A stretch of 64,000 nt of DNA, taken from the NCBI GenBank assembly GCA_014860225.1, contig JACZKE010000014.1, forward strand, positions 62,001-126,000, given 5' to 3'. This stretch comes from Desulfuromonadales bacterium. Lineage in GTDB: Bacteria; Desulfobacterota; Desulfuromonadia; Desulfuromonadales; BM103. The notes beneath the pieces are model-generated. The model ran no database searches. It worked only from the letters and a program-made list of their open reading frames with translations, and was not told where the DNA came from. Shown here piece by piece: positions 1 through 10,494 of the stretch (position 1 is its first letter; the number at the start of each line of letters is the position of its first letter). Made by a program: the position numbers and the translations under genes.

Positions 1-597
1 TTGTTCCATGCAGATCGCCCGTGCCAGAGGTGGTGACATCGGTGCGATATCGAGTCGCGCCATGTCTTTCTCATTGATAGCAGCACTGAGGACGGGAAGC
101 AGTTCTTGCCTGTCAGCAAAGAGCGAAATACGCTGTTTCTGCCCGGGTAGAACATAGGGTTCTCCCGGCAGCAGCGTTCGGGGGCCTTGCTGGCGCCGCA
201 GCAGATCAATGATTCGTCCGCTGGCATCGACCAGGATCAGATTTCCCTGCGCGCCGAAGCCTTCCAGGATCAAATCGCAGCGTTCATGATTTACATCAGT
301 AAATGCAAAATGGACGATGCGATCCAGGGGTTCGGCGTGCACTTCTATCAGACGACGCAGGCGAGCGCGCAGGAGTTGGCAGAACCGGGGCGGTCTGGCA
401 GGAGCGCTATGGGTCTGGCAGGTCTGGTAGAAGCTCCCCTGACCATCAGCTTTCAACAGCAGATGAATCTTCTCACGTCCGGTCCAGAACCTTAAGATCA
501 AGGTTCCCGCAGTGATCTGAACGACCCGGTCCAGACGACTGCTGGCAAGTTTACGGTTAAGCTCTATTGCCATGGCTTGAAAGATGACACTATCCAT
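1..597 (-). CDS. NFACT-family protein (Rqc2/RqcH-like), N-terminal part only
   Basis: An open frame of 199 codons begins at the ATG at 597 and leaves the left edge of the window without a stop, so only the N-terminal domain is visible. The peptide starts MDSVIFQAMAIELNRKL and later has ARPPRFCQLLRARL. Both fit the NFACT-N pattern (an N-terminal helix, then a PP-x-FC-LLR helix). Members of this family bind stalled 50S-peptidyl-tRNA complexes and recruit tRNA-Ala for C-terminal alanine tailing in bacterial ribosome quality control; older annotations call them fibronectin-binding proteins. The later coiled-coil and NFACT-R domains lie outside the window, so activity cannot be judged. It is transcribed divergently from metY. 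Confidence 0.75.
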   Translation of the reverse strand, partial: MDSVIFQAMAIELNRKLASSRLDRVVQITAGTLILRFWTGREKIHLLLKADGQGSFYQTCQTHSAPARPPRFCQLLRARLRRLIEVHAEPLDRIVHFAFTDVNHERCDLILEGFGAQGNLILVDASGRIIDLLRRQQGPRTLLPGEPYVLPGQKQRISLFADRQELLPVLSAAINEKDMARLDIAPMSPPLARAICMEQ

Positions 598-743
598 GCG
601 CAGAGATTAGAGCATGTCGCGACCGGACTGCAAGCAATCTCTGGTTCGGCATCTTATACATTGAGGTTAAGTTATGTGGTGCTGGACGGTAGCGGGCAAG
701 ACAATTCATCGGTAATGCACTGTGAAATGCACATACTTTCTTC

Positions 744-771
744 TTGACTTAACAGATAAATTCGGCATGAT
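744..771 (+). promoter_or_regulatory. candidate sigma-70 promoter of metY
   Basis: TTGACT at 744-749 and CATGAT at 766-771 are separated by 16 bp and lie 38 bp before the metY start. The -10 match is only moderate. A strong ribosome site, AAGGAG at 796-801, follows. I saw no SAM-riboswitch-like leader between 598 and 808. Confidence 0.4.
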
Positions 772-790
772 TAAAGTCTGTTTTTATTGA

Positions 791-2098
<1,308 letters not shown>

Positions 2099-2119
2099 TT
2101 TCTTCTCCATGCATTCTTG

Positions 2120-2150
2120 AAAAGCGGGCATTTATGCCCGCTTTTGTTTT
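2120..2150 (+). terminator. Rho-independent terminator of metY
   Basis: An 11-bp perfect stem (AAAAGCGGGCA / TGCCCGCTTTT) with a tiny loop is followed by TGTTTTG, 22 bp after the metY stop codon. Confidence 0.85.
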
Positions 2151-2215
2151 GCTCAATGATTTGGCTCATGCTATGTTTCAACACTTGAAAAAAGACATTA
2201 TCAGGATCAAACGTC

Positions 2216-3097
2216 ATGCGTAACCTGTTGGAATACATTCCTTTTCTTTGTATTGCCACTCTGGTCAGGGCACTACCTAGAACCTTGGCGCTCAATCTGG
2301 GCAAGCGACTGGGACAATTGGCCCGACATCTCCAGGGGCGGCGGGTGAGCATCGCCCGCGAAAACCTGCAGAGAACCTTTCCTGAGATGTCCGCCACCGA
2401 GGTCTCCGAGACTATCAGCGCGATGTTCAGGCATCTGGGCATCAGCTTTATCGACATGCTGCGCATTGACAAATATCAAGGACGGCAGGATCTTGAGCGT
2501 TACTTTGAAATCGACAATCAAGAGTCTTTGGTCGAAGCTCTCGATCTGGGGCGCGGATGTATTATTTTGAGCGGACATGTCGGCTTCTGGGAAGCCGGTA
2601 CTTTCTTTATGCCGATGTTGGGATTTACCACCGGAGTGGTTGCCAAGCCGATGCGCAACCCTCTGGTTGATGCCTTCTTCACACGCTTGCGTCAAGCCAA
2701 CGGCAACCACATCATCAGCAGTCGCAAGGGTGCGCGCGGCATTCTCAAATCATTACAGAAAAACCATGCTGTCTGTATCCTGCTCGACCAGCACTTGTCA
2801 GGTCAAGGGTCGGTCGCTGCACCTTTCTTTGGCCGACCTGCTCATACCACGACCATCATCACGCAAATGGCAACGCGCTATCAGATACCCATCGTTACGG
2901 CATTCTCTTACCGGCAACCGGACAACACCTACCGGTGTCATTTTTCGAAGATGTTTCTGCTCGAGGGAGACCTGAGCAAGGAGAACATTTTCGAAAACAC
3001 CGCGCGACTCAACAAGTTGATTGAAGATGGGATTCGCCAGGATATCAGCCAATGGTTCTGGCTCCACCGCCGCTGGCGGCCCTGCTGTGAAAAATAG
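2216..3097 (+). CDS. lpxL: lipid A biosynthesis acyltransferase (LpxL/HtrB family)
   Basis: This inner-membrane-associated acyltransferase adds a secondary (lauroyl-type) acyl chain to Kdo-lipid A or a lipid A precursor. The 293-residue protein has a hydrophobic N-terminus (IPFLCIATLVRAL), the catalytic H-x4-E motif GHVGFWE (H121, E126), a conserved LDQH segment near residue 190 and the C-terminal WFWLHRRWR signature found across the family. The chain transferred and the order relative to other acyltransferases cannot be read from sequence. The ribosome site is weak (AGGA, 9 nt before ATG). The gene lies between the metY terminator and trmL. Its presence shows a Gram-negative LPS envelope. 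Confidence 0.88.
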   Translation: MRNLLEYIPFLCIATLVRALPRTLALNLGKRLGQLARHLQGRRVSIARENLQRTFPEMSATEVSETISAMFRHLGISFIDMLRIDKYQGRQDLERYFEIDNQESLVEALDLGRGCIILSGHVGFWEAGTFFMPMLGFTTGVVAKPMRNPLVDAFFTRLRQANGNHIISSRKGARGILKSLQKNHAVCILLDQHLSGQGSVAAPFFGRPAHTTTIITQMATRYQIPIVTAFSYRQPDNTYRCHFSKMFLLEGDLSKENIFENTARLNKLIEDGIRQDISQWFWLHRRWRPCCEK

Positions 3098-3252
3098 AAC
3101 TTGGTTATCTACAAAACTCCAGTAGGCAGCTATAGGAGAGAACTCAAGTCGCAAAAAAAACCATCTGCGGCCAATTCCTTTTGCTTTTCTGTTTCTCAAT
3201 AGCCAATCAGAGTCTCACTTGAGTAAAGTAGGTAACCAGAAAATAGAATTCC

Positions 3253-3717
3253 ATGTCATTTCATATCGTCCTCATAGAACCGGAAATCCCGCCCAACACA
3301 GGCAATATTGCTCGCCTCTGTGGTGCGACCGGCACAGTCCTGCATCTGGTCGGAAAATTGGGTTTCTCCATCGATGACAAGCATCTCAAGCGGGCTGGGC
3401 TGGATTACTGGGCGGCCGTGGATGTCCGTCAATGGTCGCACCTGGAAGCTTTGCAGGCGGCATTCCCGGACGGAAGGTTCTGGTATACCTCGAAGAAAGC
3501 CAGCAAGACTCACGTACAGGCCGTTTTCCGGCCGGGTGACTTCCTGGTTTTTGGCAAAGAGACGCTTGGGCTTTCTGAAGAACTTTTGCAACATAACGCC
3601 GAACAGTCAATTCGCATTCCGATTCTCTGCCCGGTTGTTCGCAGTTTGAATCTTTCAACGGCAGCGGGAATCGTTCTCTACGAAGCATTGCGGCAGACTG
3701 GACAGCTGGGGGAATAA
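3253..3717 (+). CDS. trmL: tRNA (cytidine(34)-2'-O)-methyltransferase TrmL
   Basis: This SPOUT-class methyltransferase 2'-O-methylates the wobble nucleotide of tRNA-Leu isoacceptors using SAM. At 154 residues it is the minimal TrmL length with no extra RNA-binding domain. Motif 1 is EPEIPPNTGNIARLC near the N-terminus. Motif 2 is FGKETLGLSEELL (about residues 96-108). Motif 3, which forms the trefoil knot and SAM site, is IPI..RSLNLSTAAGIVLYEALRQ at the C-terminus. It probably acts as a homodimer. It follows lpxL by 155 bp with no obvious terminator between, so the two may be cotranscribed. Confidence 0.93.
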   Translation: MSFHIVLIEPEIPPNTGNIARLCGATGTVLHLVGKLGFSIDDKHLKRAGLDYWAAVDVRQWSHLEALQAAFPDGRFWYTSKKASKTHVQAVFRPGDFLVFGKETLGLSEELLQHNAEQSIRIPILCPVVRSLNLSTAAGIVLYEALRQTGQLGE

Positions 3718-4146
3718 GTTGTACTTACAGATTAATGGTGATCAGCAGGGTAAGGCTTCGGGGATGCTTTTGACATGTTTGGGATGTTGTTTGTCGAAAA
3801 GGCAAAACGTTTAAAACCGGCGGGTCGCGTCCCGCCAGACGCCATACTTTTTGCAAGCCGCCAAAAAGTAAGCCAAAATCGGCTTCTCCTGCCCGCCGTC
3901 GCTCTTCGAGCTATGGCGGACAAGCTCTGGGCACTTCTTGCGCATGGATCTATGGCTTTTACTGGCCGCGCTACCAGGGACTTAAGGCGCAGCGGTTAAC
4001 GCTGCGGCCTATTTTAACGGCCATGAAGCTTTGGTGGATGACTTCGAGTTTACACCTCACACCTCACAGTTGGAAATAAACTACCTGCAACCTTCGCTGA
4101 AACACGCAGCAAGTTACGGGGAATAAAACCCAAACTTTGCTTTAAA
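3718..4146. other. 429-bp intergenic stretch with a degraded repetitive sequence
   Basis: There is no convincing gene. A 74-codon frame (3775-3999) lacks a ribosome site and reads like the low-complexity translations of GC-rich intergenic repeats. Two short inverted repeats are visible: GGCGGG-TCGCG-TCCCGCC at about 3819-3836 and GCGCAGCG-GTTAA-CGCTGCG at about 3987-4006. From memory, similar 'gcgggtcgcgtcccgcc' blocks occur in other Desulfuromonadales, but there is no second copy in this window to prove it is a repeat. Confidence 0.35.
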
Positions 4147-5457
4147 CTATTCCAGGTTCTCCTCAATGCGAATCAGCAGAGCCTCCTCCTGAATCACATC
4201 CAACCGGTTAATTTCAGCAACTGCCGCCGCAACGCTGCGCTCTTCAGCCACATGCGTCATAAAGACGATCGGCACAGCTTCTGCTTCATGACGATGGGGT
4301 TGAATCATCGACTCAATACTGATGTCATACTTGCCGAGAATGCCCGCTATCTGTGCCAGAACTCCAGGCTGGTCCTTCACGTTAAACCTGAGATAGTAAG
4401 AGGTAACAAGCTGATCCATAGGTTTAATTGTGCAGGATTTCAGCTGTGATTGAGGACACCCCATGGCGGGAACCCTGATGCTGGTATTGGTTCGCAAGTC
4501 ACGGGCCACGGCCAGGACATCGCCCATAACGGCACTCGCTGTTGCCAACATCCCTGCACCGTATCCGGACAACATAACCGGTCCGGAAAAATCCCCTACC
4601 AAGCGAATGCTGTTGAAGACGCCGCTGATTGACGAGAGTGAATAATTTGCAGGGATCATGGTGGGATGAACCCTGGCCTCTATCTGCTCACCATCGCGCT
4701 TGCCAATCGCCAGCAGCTTGAGCTTGTAGCCGAAATCTCGCGCATATTCGATATCAAGAGCCGTCACCCTGCTGATGCCTTCGGTATAAATCTGATCAAA
4801 ATCAACCTTTGTACCAAAGCAGAGGCTGATCAGTAAGGCGAGCTTGTGCGCCGTGTCGATACCTTCGACATCAAAGGTTGGATCCGCCTCGGCATAACCA
4901 TGCCGTTGGGCTTCGACCAGCACATCAGCGAAGTCTTCACCCTCTTCATCCATGCGGGTCAGCACGTAATTGCAGGTCCCGTTAAGGATGCCGTAGACAG
5001 CTGAAAAATCGTTGGCACCGAGATTCTCCTTGATCGCCGAAATAACCGGGATACCACCGCCGACAGCCGCTTCGAACATGACATTAACGCCGGCTTCCTC
5101 TGCGGCGCGGAAGATTTCTTCGCCATGCTTGGCAAGCAGGGCTTTGTTGGCAGTCACAATATGTTTGCCGTTGCGGATCGCCTGCAGAACAAACGTGCGG
5201 GCAGGCTCATAGCCGCCAATCAACTCGATGATAATCTGAATTTCCGGATCATTCAACAACGTATGAGCATCGTCAGTCAGCAGACCAGGAGCAACTTGCA
5301 CCCCACGATCGGTGGTTGTATCAAGATCAGCGATACGCACTAATTCAAGCCTGGCACCAAGACGACTGGCCAGTAGACCCGGATTTTTCTGAAAAGCCCT
5401 TACAACGCCGGTTCCGATCGTGCCGAAACCGAGCAAGCCAACCTTAATATTCTGCAT
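4147..5457 (-). CDS. hom: homoserine dehydrogenase (NAD(P)-dependent, with C-terminal ACT domain)
   Basis: It reduces aspartate semialdehyde to homoserine, the branch point to threonine and methionine. The 436 residues comprise an N-terminal Rossmann domain (VGLLGFGTIGTG, residues 6-17), a catalytic/dimerisation domain with the GGGIPVI..IKENL and GILNGTCNYVLTRM signatures, and a C-terminal ACT domain (from about residue 350, FNVKDQPGVLAQIAGILGKYDISIESM), which normally gives threonine feedback inhibition. It is the last gene of the minus-strand run ribD-ribE-ribBA-ribH-nusB-M17N-hom. It supplies homoserine for MetY, although no homoserine O-acetyltransferase is in the window. Confidence 0.95.
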   Translation of the reverse strand: MQNIKVGLLGFGTIGTGVVRAFQKNPGLLASRLGARLELVRIADLDTTTDRGVQVAPGLLTDDAHTLLNDPEIQIIIELIGGYEPARTFVLQAIRNGKHIVTANKALLAKHGEEIFRAAEEAGVNVMFEAAVGGGIPVISAIKENLGANDFSAVYGILNGTCNYVLTRMDEEGEDFADVLVEAQRHGYAEADPTFDVEGIDTAHKLALLISLCFGTKVDFDQIYTEGISRVTALDIEYARDFGYKLKLLAIGKRDGEQIEARVHPTMIPANYSLSSISGVFNSIRLVGDFSGPVMLSGYGAGMLATASAVMGDVLAVARDLRTNTSIRVPAMGCPQSQLKSCTIKPMDQLVTSYYLRFNVKDQPGVLAQIAGILGKYDISIESMIQPHRHEAEAVPIVFMTHVAEERSVAAAVAEINRLDVIQEEALLIRIEENLE

Positions 5458-5496
5458 AACACTTACCTTCTCAGGGAAAGAGTGCCCAAGGCTCTC

Positions 5497-5958
5497 TTAA
5501 ACGGAAACAATCGATTCACAGGAAAAGCGACACACTTCAATACCTGCCCCCTCAACAACCAGGGCATTTTCTATCTGTTGCTGCAAAACATCCGGGCCGG
5601 CTTCTGCGTGCGGCATAAACGTCAAAGAGACATCCTTGAACCCTGCCTGATGGACGACACTCAGCATGTGTCTGACCAGGGCTGCATGGGTTTCTTGACA
5701 GAGCCCGTGCCATTTACCGCCGCCGACAAAAAGGACCCAGTTCGCCTTAAGCTTGCCATTGTTCTGCAGCATGACATGTTCACCGGCACGACCCCGCACG
5801 TCTCCATCAAGCAGCATTCTGGTCAACTGGCCGTCAAGACGCCAGTCAAGTAGAGCAGCGGGGCCTTCAAGTGGCCTCTGATCGGTAAAGTAGAGCGCTA
5901 CGACCGATTCCCCCGGCAGGGAATCGGCAGGAAGCGCCACTCGTTGCAACGGCTTCAT
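5497..5958 (-). CDS. stand-alone protein resembling the N-terminal domain of M17 leucyl aminopeptidases
   Basis: This 153-residue protein lacks the metal-binding catalytic half of M17 peptidases. What matches is the regulatory N-domain pattern: ALLDWRLDGQLTRMLLDGDVRGRAGEHVMLQ corresponds to the 'L...L..G...GK.GQ..LL' region, followed by a Rossmann-like strand (WVLFVGGGKWHGL) and a helix-strand pair ending in LTFMPH. The role is unknown; it could bind a small ligand as macro-like folds do. Its start overlaps the nusB stop by 4 bp (ATGA type), so translation is coupled to nusB; hom begins 39 bp downstream. Confidence 0.6.
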   Translation of the reverse strand: MKPLQRVALPADSLPGESVVALYFTDQRPLEGPAALLDWRLDGQLTRMLLDGDVRGRAGEHVMLQNNGKLKANWVLFVGGGKWHGLCQETHAALVRHMLSVVHQAGFKDVSLTFMPHAEAGPDVLQQQIENALVVEGAGIEVCRFSCESIVSV

Positions 5959-6428
5959 GATGTAGTGGTTCGATGTTGTTGTGAGAGATGATCCAGGACA
6001 CCATTAATAAATGAGGGCGTCTCTTCGGTGCCAAAGCGCTTGCCGATTTCAATGGCCTCATTTATGACGACATTGTGAGGGACATCAGGGCAATAGATCA
6101 GCTCAAAAGCGGCCAGTCTGAGGAGAGCCAGATCAACCCTCGCCATACGATCAAGAGCCCAGTTGGTCGAGTATGAGCTGATTTCCCGATCGATACGTTC
6201 AAGATTCTCTGCAACACCGCAAACCAGTTGTTCAGCAAAATGCCTGACCTCCGGTTGCTGTGGCGATACCTCATCGACAACAGCCTCACCCAGCACGTCA
6301 TTGCGGAACTGGAAGTTTTTCCAGAAATCCCCGAGCACATGGTCGAGGGTTCCGCCTTCATGGTCGGCCAGGCTGTAAAGTACTTTCAGGGCCATTTCGC
6401 GCCCCTGGCGTCTGATACCTCGTGACAT
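5955..6428 (-). CDS. nusB: transcription antitermination factor NusB
   Basis: NusB pairs with NusE (S10) on boxA RNA to promote antitermination and rRNA maturation. The 157-residue all-helical protein starts with RRQGREMALKVLYSLADHEG, a classic NusB N-terminus with arginines that contact boxA. It ends with the strongly conserved block PHNVVINEAIEIGKRF and SFINGVLDHL. It sits immediately after ribH (6-bp gap), a widespread ribH-nusB arrangement, and overlaps the next gene by 4 bp. Confidence 0.96.
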   Translation of the reverse strand: MSRGIRRQGREMALKVLYSLADHEGGTLDHVLGDFWKNFQFRNDVLGEAVVDEVSPQQPEVRHFAEQLVCGVAENLERIDREISSYSTNWALDRMARVDLALLRLAAFELIYCPDVPHNVVINEAIEIGKRFGTEETPSFINGVLDHLSQQHRTTTS

Positions 6429-6434
6429 CTCGGC

Positions 6435-6899
6435 TTATAACGCCTTATAGAGGTTGGCCATTTCAACCGCAGCCATGGCAGCATCGAAGCCTTTGTTGCC
6501 GGCCTTGCTGCCGGCCCGTTCGATCGCTTGCTCTATCGAATCAGTGGTCAGCACACCAAAGGCCACCGGAATACCGGAATCGAGAGAAACGCTGGCAATG
6601 CCCTTCGTGACTTCAGCACTTACGTAATCAAAATGGGGCGTTGCGCCTCGAATAACCGCACCGAGACAGACAATGGCATCATAACGGCCTGATTCGGCCA
6701 TCTTTTTGGCAGCAGGCGGAATTTCATAAGCACCGGGAACCCGCACAATATTGATATCCTCTTTCTCGGCACCGTGACGCAGCAAAGCATCAATGGCGCC
6801 TTCGACGAGACGATCGCTGATAAAACTATTGAATCGGCTTACCAGCAGGCCGACGCGCAATCCTTTGGCGTCAAGTTTTCCTTCGATAATCTTGGGCAT
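6435..6899 (-). CDS. ribH: 6,7-dimethyl-8-ribityllumazine synthase RibH
   Basis: It condenses 5-amino-6-ribitylaminouracil with 3,4-dihydroxy-2-butanone 4-phosphate to give the lumazine precursor of riboflavin. The 154-residue length is normal. Recognisable segments are [19 protein letters not shown] (substrate pocket), [30 protein letters not shown] (phosphate and butanone binding) and [17 protein letters not shown]. RibH normally assembles into pentamers or 60-mer capsids. It follows ribBA by 45 bp and precedes nusB. Confidence 0.97.
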   Translation of the reverse strand: MPKIIEGKLDAKGLRVGLLVSRFNSFISDRLVEGAIDALLRHGAEKEDINIVRVPGAYEIPPAAKKMAESGRYDAIVCLGAVIRGATPHFDYVSAEVTKGIASVSLDSGIPVAFGVLTTDSIEQAIERAGSKAGNKGFDAAMAAVEMANLYKAL

Positions 6900-6944
6900 C
6901 TTTCATCTCCCGTAAAACATGGTCCGGAACGATCGGCTCCGAAA

Positions 6945-8150
6945 CTATAAATTTTCAAGCAGGTGGCCGAGCTTTTCCTGTTTGGTCTTGAGGTATTTCA
7001 GATTGCTCTTGGTGGCCGGCATCTCGATCGACACCCGTTCGACGATTTCCAGGCCATAACCTTCCAGACCGATAATCTTACGCGGGTTATTGGTCAGCAG
7101 GCGGATCTTGCGTACACCCAACTCATTCAGGATCTGGGCACCGATGCCATAGTCACGCAAATCAGCCTTGAAGCCGAGGGCCTCATTGGCTTCTACGGTG
7201 TCATGTCCATCATCCTGCAGGTTATACGCTTTAAGTTTATTGACGAGACCGATACCGCGTCCTTCCTGACGCATATACAGAACCACGCCAGCCCCCTCCT
7301 CGGCGATCATGCGCATTGAGGCGTGCAACTGCTCACCGCAATCACAGCGCTCTGAGCCGAACACATCTCCTGTCAGGCATTCGGAGTGGACCCTGACCAG
7401 AACCGGCTTGTCAGGACTGATGTCACCTTTGTAGAGCGCAAGATGCTGACATTTATCAACCTCGTTATCGTAGACGACGGCCTGAAATTCACCACCTGAA
7501 TGGGTCGGCAAACGGGTGACTGCAGCACGGGTAATCAGCAACTCCTTGCGCATCCGATAGGCGACCAGATCGGCGATTGCGACAATGCGTAACTGGTGTT
7601 TTTTTGCAAATAAACGCAGTTCCGGCATGCGCGCCATGGTCCCGTCGTCATTCATGATCTCGCAGATCATGCCGGCAGGCTTCAAACCAGCCATTCTCGC
7701 AAGGTCAACAGAGCCTTCCGTCTGACCGGCACGCACCATGACCCCGCCCTTCTTGGCGCGCAGCGGAAAGACATGGCCGGGACGGGCCAGATCCAGCGCG
7801 ACAGTATCGTCGGCGATGGCAACCTGGATCGTATGGGCACGATCAGCAGCAGAAATACCGGTGGTCACTCCGCGACGCGCTTCGATGGAAACGGTAAAAG
7901 CTGTACCGAAAGAGGAAGAATTATCCTGGACCATCAGCGGCAGGCCGAGGTAGTCGGCGCGATCCTCAGTCAAAGTCAGACAGATCAGGCCACGACCTTC
8001 CTTGGCCATAAAATTCACAGCTTCGGGGGTGACCATTTCTGCGGCCATACAAAGATCGCCTTCGTTCTCACGGTCTTCATCATCAACCAGAATGACCATT
8101 TTACCCTGGCGTATATCTTCAAGTGCATCTTTAACACGATCTAACGGCAT
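6945..8150 (-). CDS. ribBA: bifunctional 3,4-dihydroxy-2-butanone-4-phosphate synthase / GTP cyclohydrolase II RibBA
   Basis: The N-terminal half (about residues 1-200) is RibB, marked by [12 protein letters not shown] and DRAHTI. The C-terminal half is RibA, marked by [24 protein letters not shown] (zinc cysteines) and [18 protein letters not shown]. Together they provide both precursors of riboflavin, from ribulose 5-phosphate and GTP. I chose the ATG at 8150 (401 aa) because AGGA lies 8 nt upstream and [13 protein letters not shown] is the expected N-terminus. A 16-codon extension to a GTG at 8198 overlaps ribE and lacks a ribosome site. It lies in the rib cluster between ribE and ribH. 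Confidence 0.95.
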   Translation of the reverse strand: MPLDRVKDALEDIRQGKMVILVDDEDRENEGDLCMAAEMVTPEAVNFMAKEGRGLICLTLTEDRADYLGLPLMVQDNSSSFGTAFTVSIEARRGVTTGISAADRAHTIQVAIADDTVALDLARPGHVFPLRAKKGGVMVRAGQTEGSVDLARMAGLKPAGMICEIMNDDGTMARMPELRLFAKKHQLRIVAIADLVAYRMRKELLITRAAVTRLPTHSGGEFQAVVYDNEVDKCQHLALYKGDISPDKPVLVRVHSECLTGDVFGSERCDCGEQLHASMRMIAEEGAGVVLYMRQEGRGIGLVNKLKAYNLQDDGHDTVEANEALGFKADLRDYGIGAQILNELGVRKIRLLTNNPRKIIGLEGYGLEIVERVSIEMPATKSNLKYLKTKQEKLGHLLENL

Positions 8151-8194
8151 ATAATTTCCTAACGTCTGTGTGTTCAGAAAGACTTTAAAACATC

Positions 8195-8842
8195 TCACAA
8201 AAAACCATTCTTGGCAAGAAGATCCATCGTCACGCCTTGAGGCTCACCGGCGGCTCCATTGCGAAGAAATCGAGCGACATATTTACCGATCAGGTCGGTT
8301 TCCACATTCACATCATCACCGACCTTGCGATCCTGCAGAGTGGTCTTGGCCAGAGTGAGAGGGATGATGACCAGTGAGAACGTATTCTCGAAAACTTCAT
8401 TCACTGTGAGGCTTATGCCATCGATGCTGACGCTTCCTTTTGTAACCAGAAAAGCATTGACGGCTGTCTCGGTCAGAAATTTGAAACGCCATGCGTTACC
8501 ATCCATACGCCGTTCAATGATACGTGCCCGGCCATCGATGTGTCCGGTCACCAGGTGCCCCCCCAGGCGATCGGAGAGGCGCATGGCCCGCTCAAGATTG
8601 ACACGAACGCCACGCGTCAAGTGCCCAAGCGTGGTGCATTTCAAGGTTTCCGGAGAGACGTCAGCCGAGAAGACGCCGTCGCCGAAGGATGTCACCGTCA
8701 GGCAGGCGCCATTGACAGCGATACTATCACCAAGCGAAAGCTCCGCCATCGGCAACCTGGTCTCAACAGTCAAGCATGCCTGGTTTGTAGCGGTACGGAT
8801 ATCGAGCAACGTGCCGAGATCCTCAATCAGACCGGTGAACAT
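8195..8842 (-). CDS. ribE: riboflavin synthase, alpha chain type
   Basis: It dismutates two 6,7-dimethyl-8-ribityllumazine molecules into riboflavin and the RibH substrate. The 215-residue protein begins [12 protein letters not shown], the signature start, and consists of two tandem lumazine-binding beta-barrels: barrel 1 with [13 protein letters not shown] and barrel 2 with [15 protein letters not shown], followed by a C-terminal trimerisation helix. Its start lies inside the end of ribD (20-bp overlap), so the two genes are translationally coupled. Confidence 0.96.
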   Translation of the reverse strand: MFTGLIEDLGTLLDIRTATNQACLTVETRLPMAELSLGDSIAVNGACLTVTSFGDGVFSADVSPETLKCTTLGHLTRGVRVNLERAMRLSDRLGGHLVTGHIDGRARIIERRMDGNAWRFKFLTETAVNAFLVTKGSVSIDGISLTVNEVFENTFSLVIIPLTLAKTTLQDRKVGDDVNVETDLIGKYVARFLRNGAAGEPQGVTMDLLAKNGFL

Positions 8843-9947
8843 GTTGCACCTCCCCTTCTATCAGGATGTCCGTGTCGATCTGGCGTGCGCGCAAGTTCTT
8901 CAGCGAGAAGGCCTCACTGATGCTGGCAGCTCCTTCACCGGCCAACAGATTGTGACCAACGCCGCCAAGAAGTTTCGGCGCGACAAACACCATCATGCGA
9001 TCCACCAGCCCGGCCCGCATCATGGCTCCGCCTAAAACACTGCCGCCTTCCAGCAAAAGATAATGCAGGTTCCTTTTGGCAAGTTCAGCAAGAGCAGCAG
9101 GCAAATCCAGAGCATCGGCATTCCGTGCAACCTGAAGGATCTCAACGCCACTGGCACGATATGGCTGCAAGGCTGACTCACTGTGGCCAGAGGCCGTTAC
9201 CAGTATGGTTTTTGCATCTGATGACTGGGTATAGACAATTGCTTGTGGAGACGTTTCAAGTTTGCCATCAAAAACAATGCGAACCGGGTCACGATGATCC
9301 GCGTGAAGCCTGGCAGTCAGTCGGGGATCATCTGTTTTCACTGTTCCGGATCCAACCATGATGCCGTCAACCTGATTTCTCAGTTGATGCACAGCCTCAC
9401 GACTCGCGGCGCAGGAGATCCATCGTGAATCACCATTTGCAGTGGCAGTCTGACCATCCAGGGTCATTGCCGCCTTGAAGACGACATACGGCAAACCGCT
9501 GGCTGTATACTTGGCGAACGGGGCAATCAACTGCTGACATTCTGTTTTGAGCAGATCGCAGACAACGTCGATGCCAGCGTCGCGCAAACGCTGCATGCCC
9601 TTGCCAGCAACTTGCGGATTCGGATCCTGAGTTCCAACAAAAACTCTGGCGATGCCGGCATCAATCACCGCCGTGGTGCAGGGCCCGGTACGACCCTGAT
9701 GGCAGCAGGGCTCCAGGGTGACATAGAGATCGGAGTTACGAGCCTTGTCTCCGGCGTCACGCAAAGCGAACACTTCTGCGTGCGGCAGACCCGCCGCAGG
9801 GTGAAAGCCCTCGCCAACGACTTTGCCGTCATGCACCAGAATTGCACCAACCGGAGGGTTGGGCGATGTTCGCCCCAGACCCCGTTTGGCCAGTTCAATG
9901 GCTCTCTGCATAAATTGTTCGGCCTGGATTGTCATCTCGGCTCGCAT
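8823..9947 (-). CDS. ribD: bifunctional pyrimidine deaminase / reductase RibD
   Basis: It carries out the second and third steps of riboflavin synthesis. The N-terminal deaminase domain (about 1-145) has the zinc motifs HAE (in PHAEVFAL) and PCCHQGRTGPC. The C-terminal domain (about 150-374) is a DHFR-like NADPH reductase with FKAAMTLDGQTAT and a LLLEGGSVLGGAMM block. The start may be the ATG at codon 5 (MTIQAEQFMQRA, coordinate 9935) rather than 9947. It is the first gene of the rib cluster, 80 bp after nrdR; I looked for an FMN riboswitch in that gap and saw none. Confidence 0.95.
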   Translation of the reverse strand: MRAEMTIQAEQFMQRAIELAKRGLGRTSPNPPVGAILVHDGKVVGEGFHPAAGLPHAEVFALRDAGDKARNSDLYVTLEPCCHQGRTGPCTTAVIDAGIARVFVGTQDPNPQVAGKGMQRLRDAGIDVVCDLLKTECQQLIAPFAKYTASGLPYVVFKAAMTLDGQTATANGDSRWISCAASREAVHQLRNQVDGIMVGSGTVKTDDPRLTARLHADHRDPVRIVFDGKLETSPQAIVYTQSSDAKTILVTASGHSESALQPYRASGVEILQVARNADALDLPAALAELAKRNLHYLLLEGGSVLGGAMMRAGLVDRMMVFVAPKLLGGVGHNLLAGEGAASISEAFSLKNLRARQIDTDILIEGEVQHVHRSD

Positions 9948-10026
9948 TGTGTCACCGGTAGGCTGGGAGCAGTATCACCAAGTTTTTTTGAGTACTGCAT
10001 GTCTACCCGAGGTTCCAGGATTGACA

Positions 10027-10494
10027 CTACTTGGGTGAACCTTTGGCCAGAATTTCGGTTAACTCGGACATGAATTCGTTTATATCGCGGAACTGTCGAT
10101 AGACAGAAGCGAATCGGACATAGGCGACTTCATCAAGCGACTGCAGGGCTTCCATAATCGCTTCACCTATGCGGCTGGAGTCAATTTCTTTTTCACCACT
10201 TTCCTGGAGGGAAACTTCCATCTGGTCGGCAACCTTTTCAATGGTAGCGATTGAAACCGGTCGTTTTTCACAGGCCCGCTGAATTCCGGAGATAATCTTA
10301 TGGCGATCAAAGACTTCGCGTCGACCATCCTTCTTGATGACCAATGGCAAAGTTTCCTCTACACGTTCATAGGTGGTGAAACGGCGCTCACACTCAACAC
10401 ATTCCCGGCGTCTGCGAATATTGTTCCCTTCTTTGCCAAGACGGGAATCGACGACACGCGTGTCATCGTGGGTACAGAATGGGCATTTCATCAA
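10027..10494 (-). CDS. nrdR: transcriptional repressor NrdR
   Basis: NrdR senses ATP/dATP and represses ribonucleotide reductase genes. The 155-residue protein has an N-terminal zinc ribbon (CPFC at 4-7, [15 protein letters not shown] about 25 residues later) followed by an ATP-cone domain that starts at [16 protein letters not shown]. The length and both domains are canonical. Its start overlaps the comEB stop by 4 bp. The grouping with a dCMP deaminase and SHMT places it in a dNTP and one-carbon supply cluster. Confidence 0.97.
   Translation of the reverse strand: MMKCPFCTHDDTRVVDSRLGKEGNNIRRRRECVECERRFTTYERVEETLPLVIKKDGRREVFDRHKIISGIQRACEKRPVSIATIEKVADQMEVSLQESGEKEIDSSRIGEAIMEALQSLDEVAYVRFASVYRQFRDINEFMSELTEILAKGSPK

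Noticed and set aside
3775-3999. 74-codon open frame after trmL
   Set aside because: No ribosome site, GC-rich hairpins within it and a translation typical of intergenic repeat sequence.
9948-10026. FMN riboswitch before ribD
   Set aside because: The gap is only about 80 bp and lacks the conserved RFN blocks; no alternative terminator is visible.
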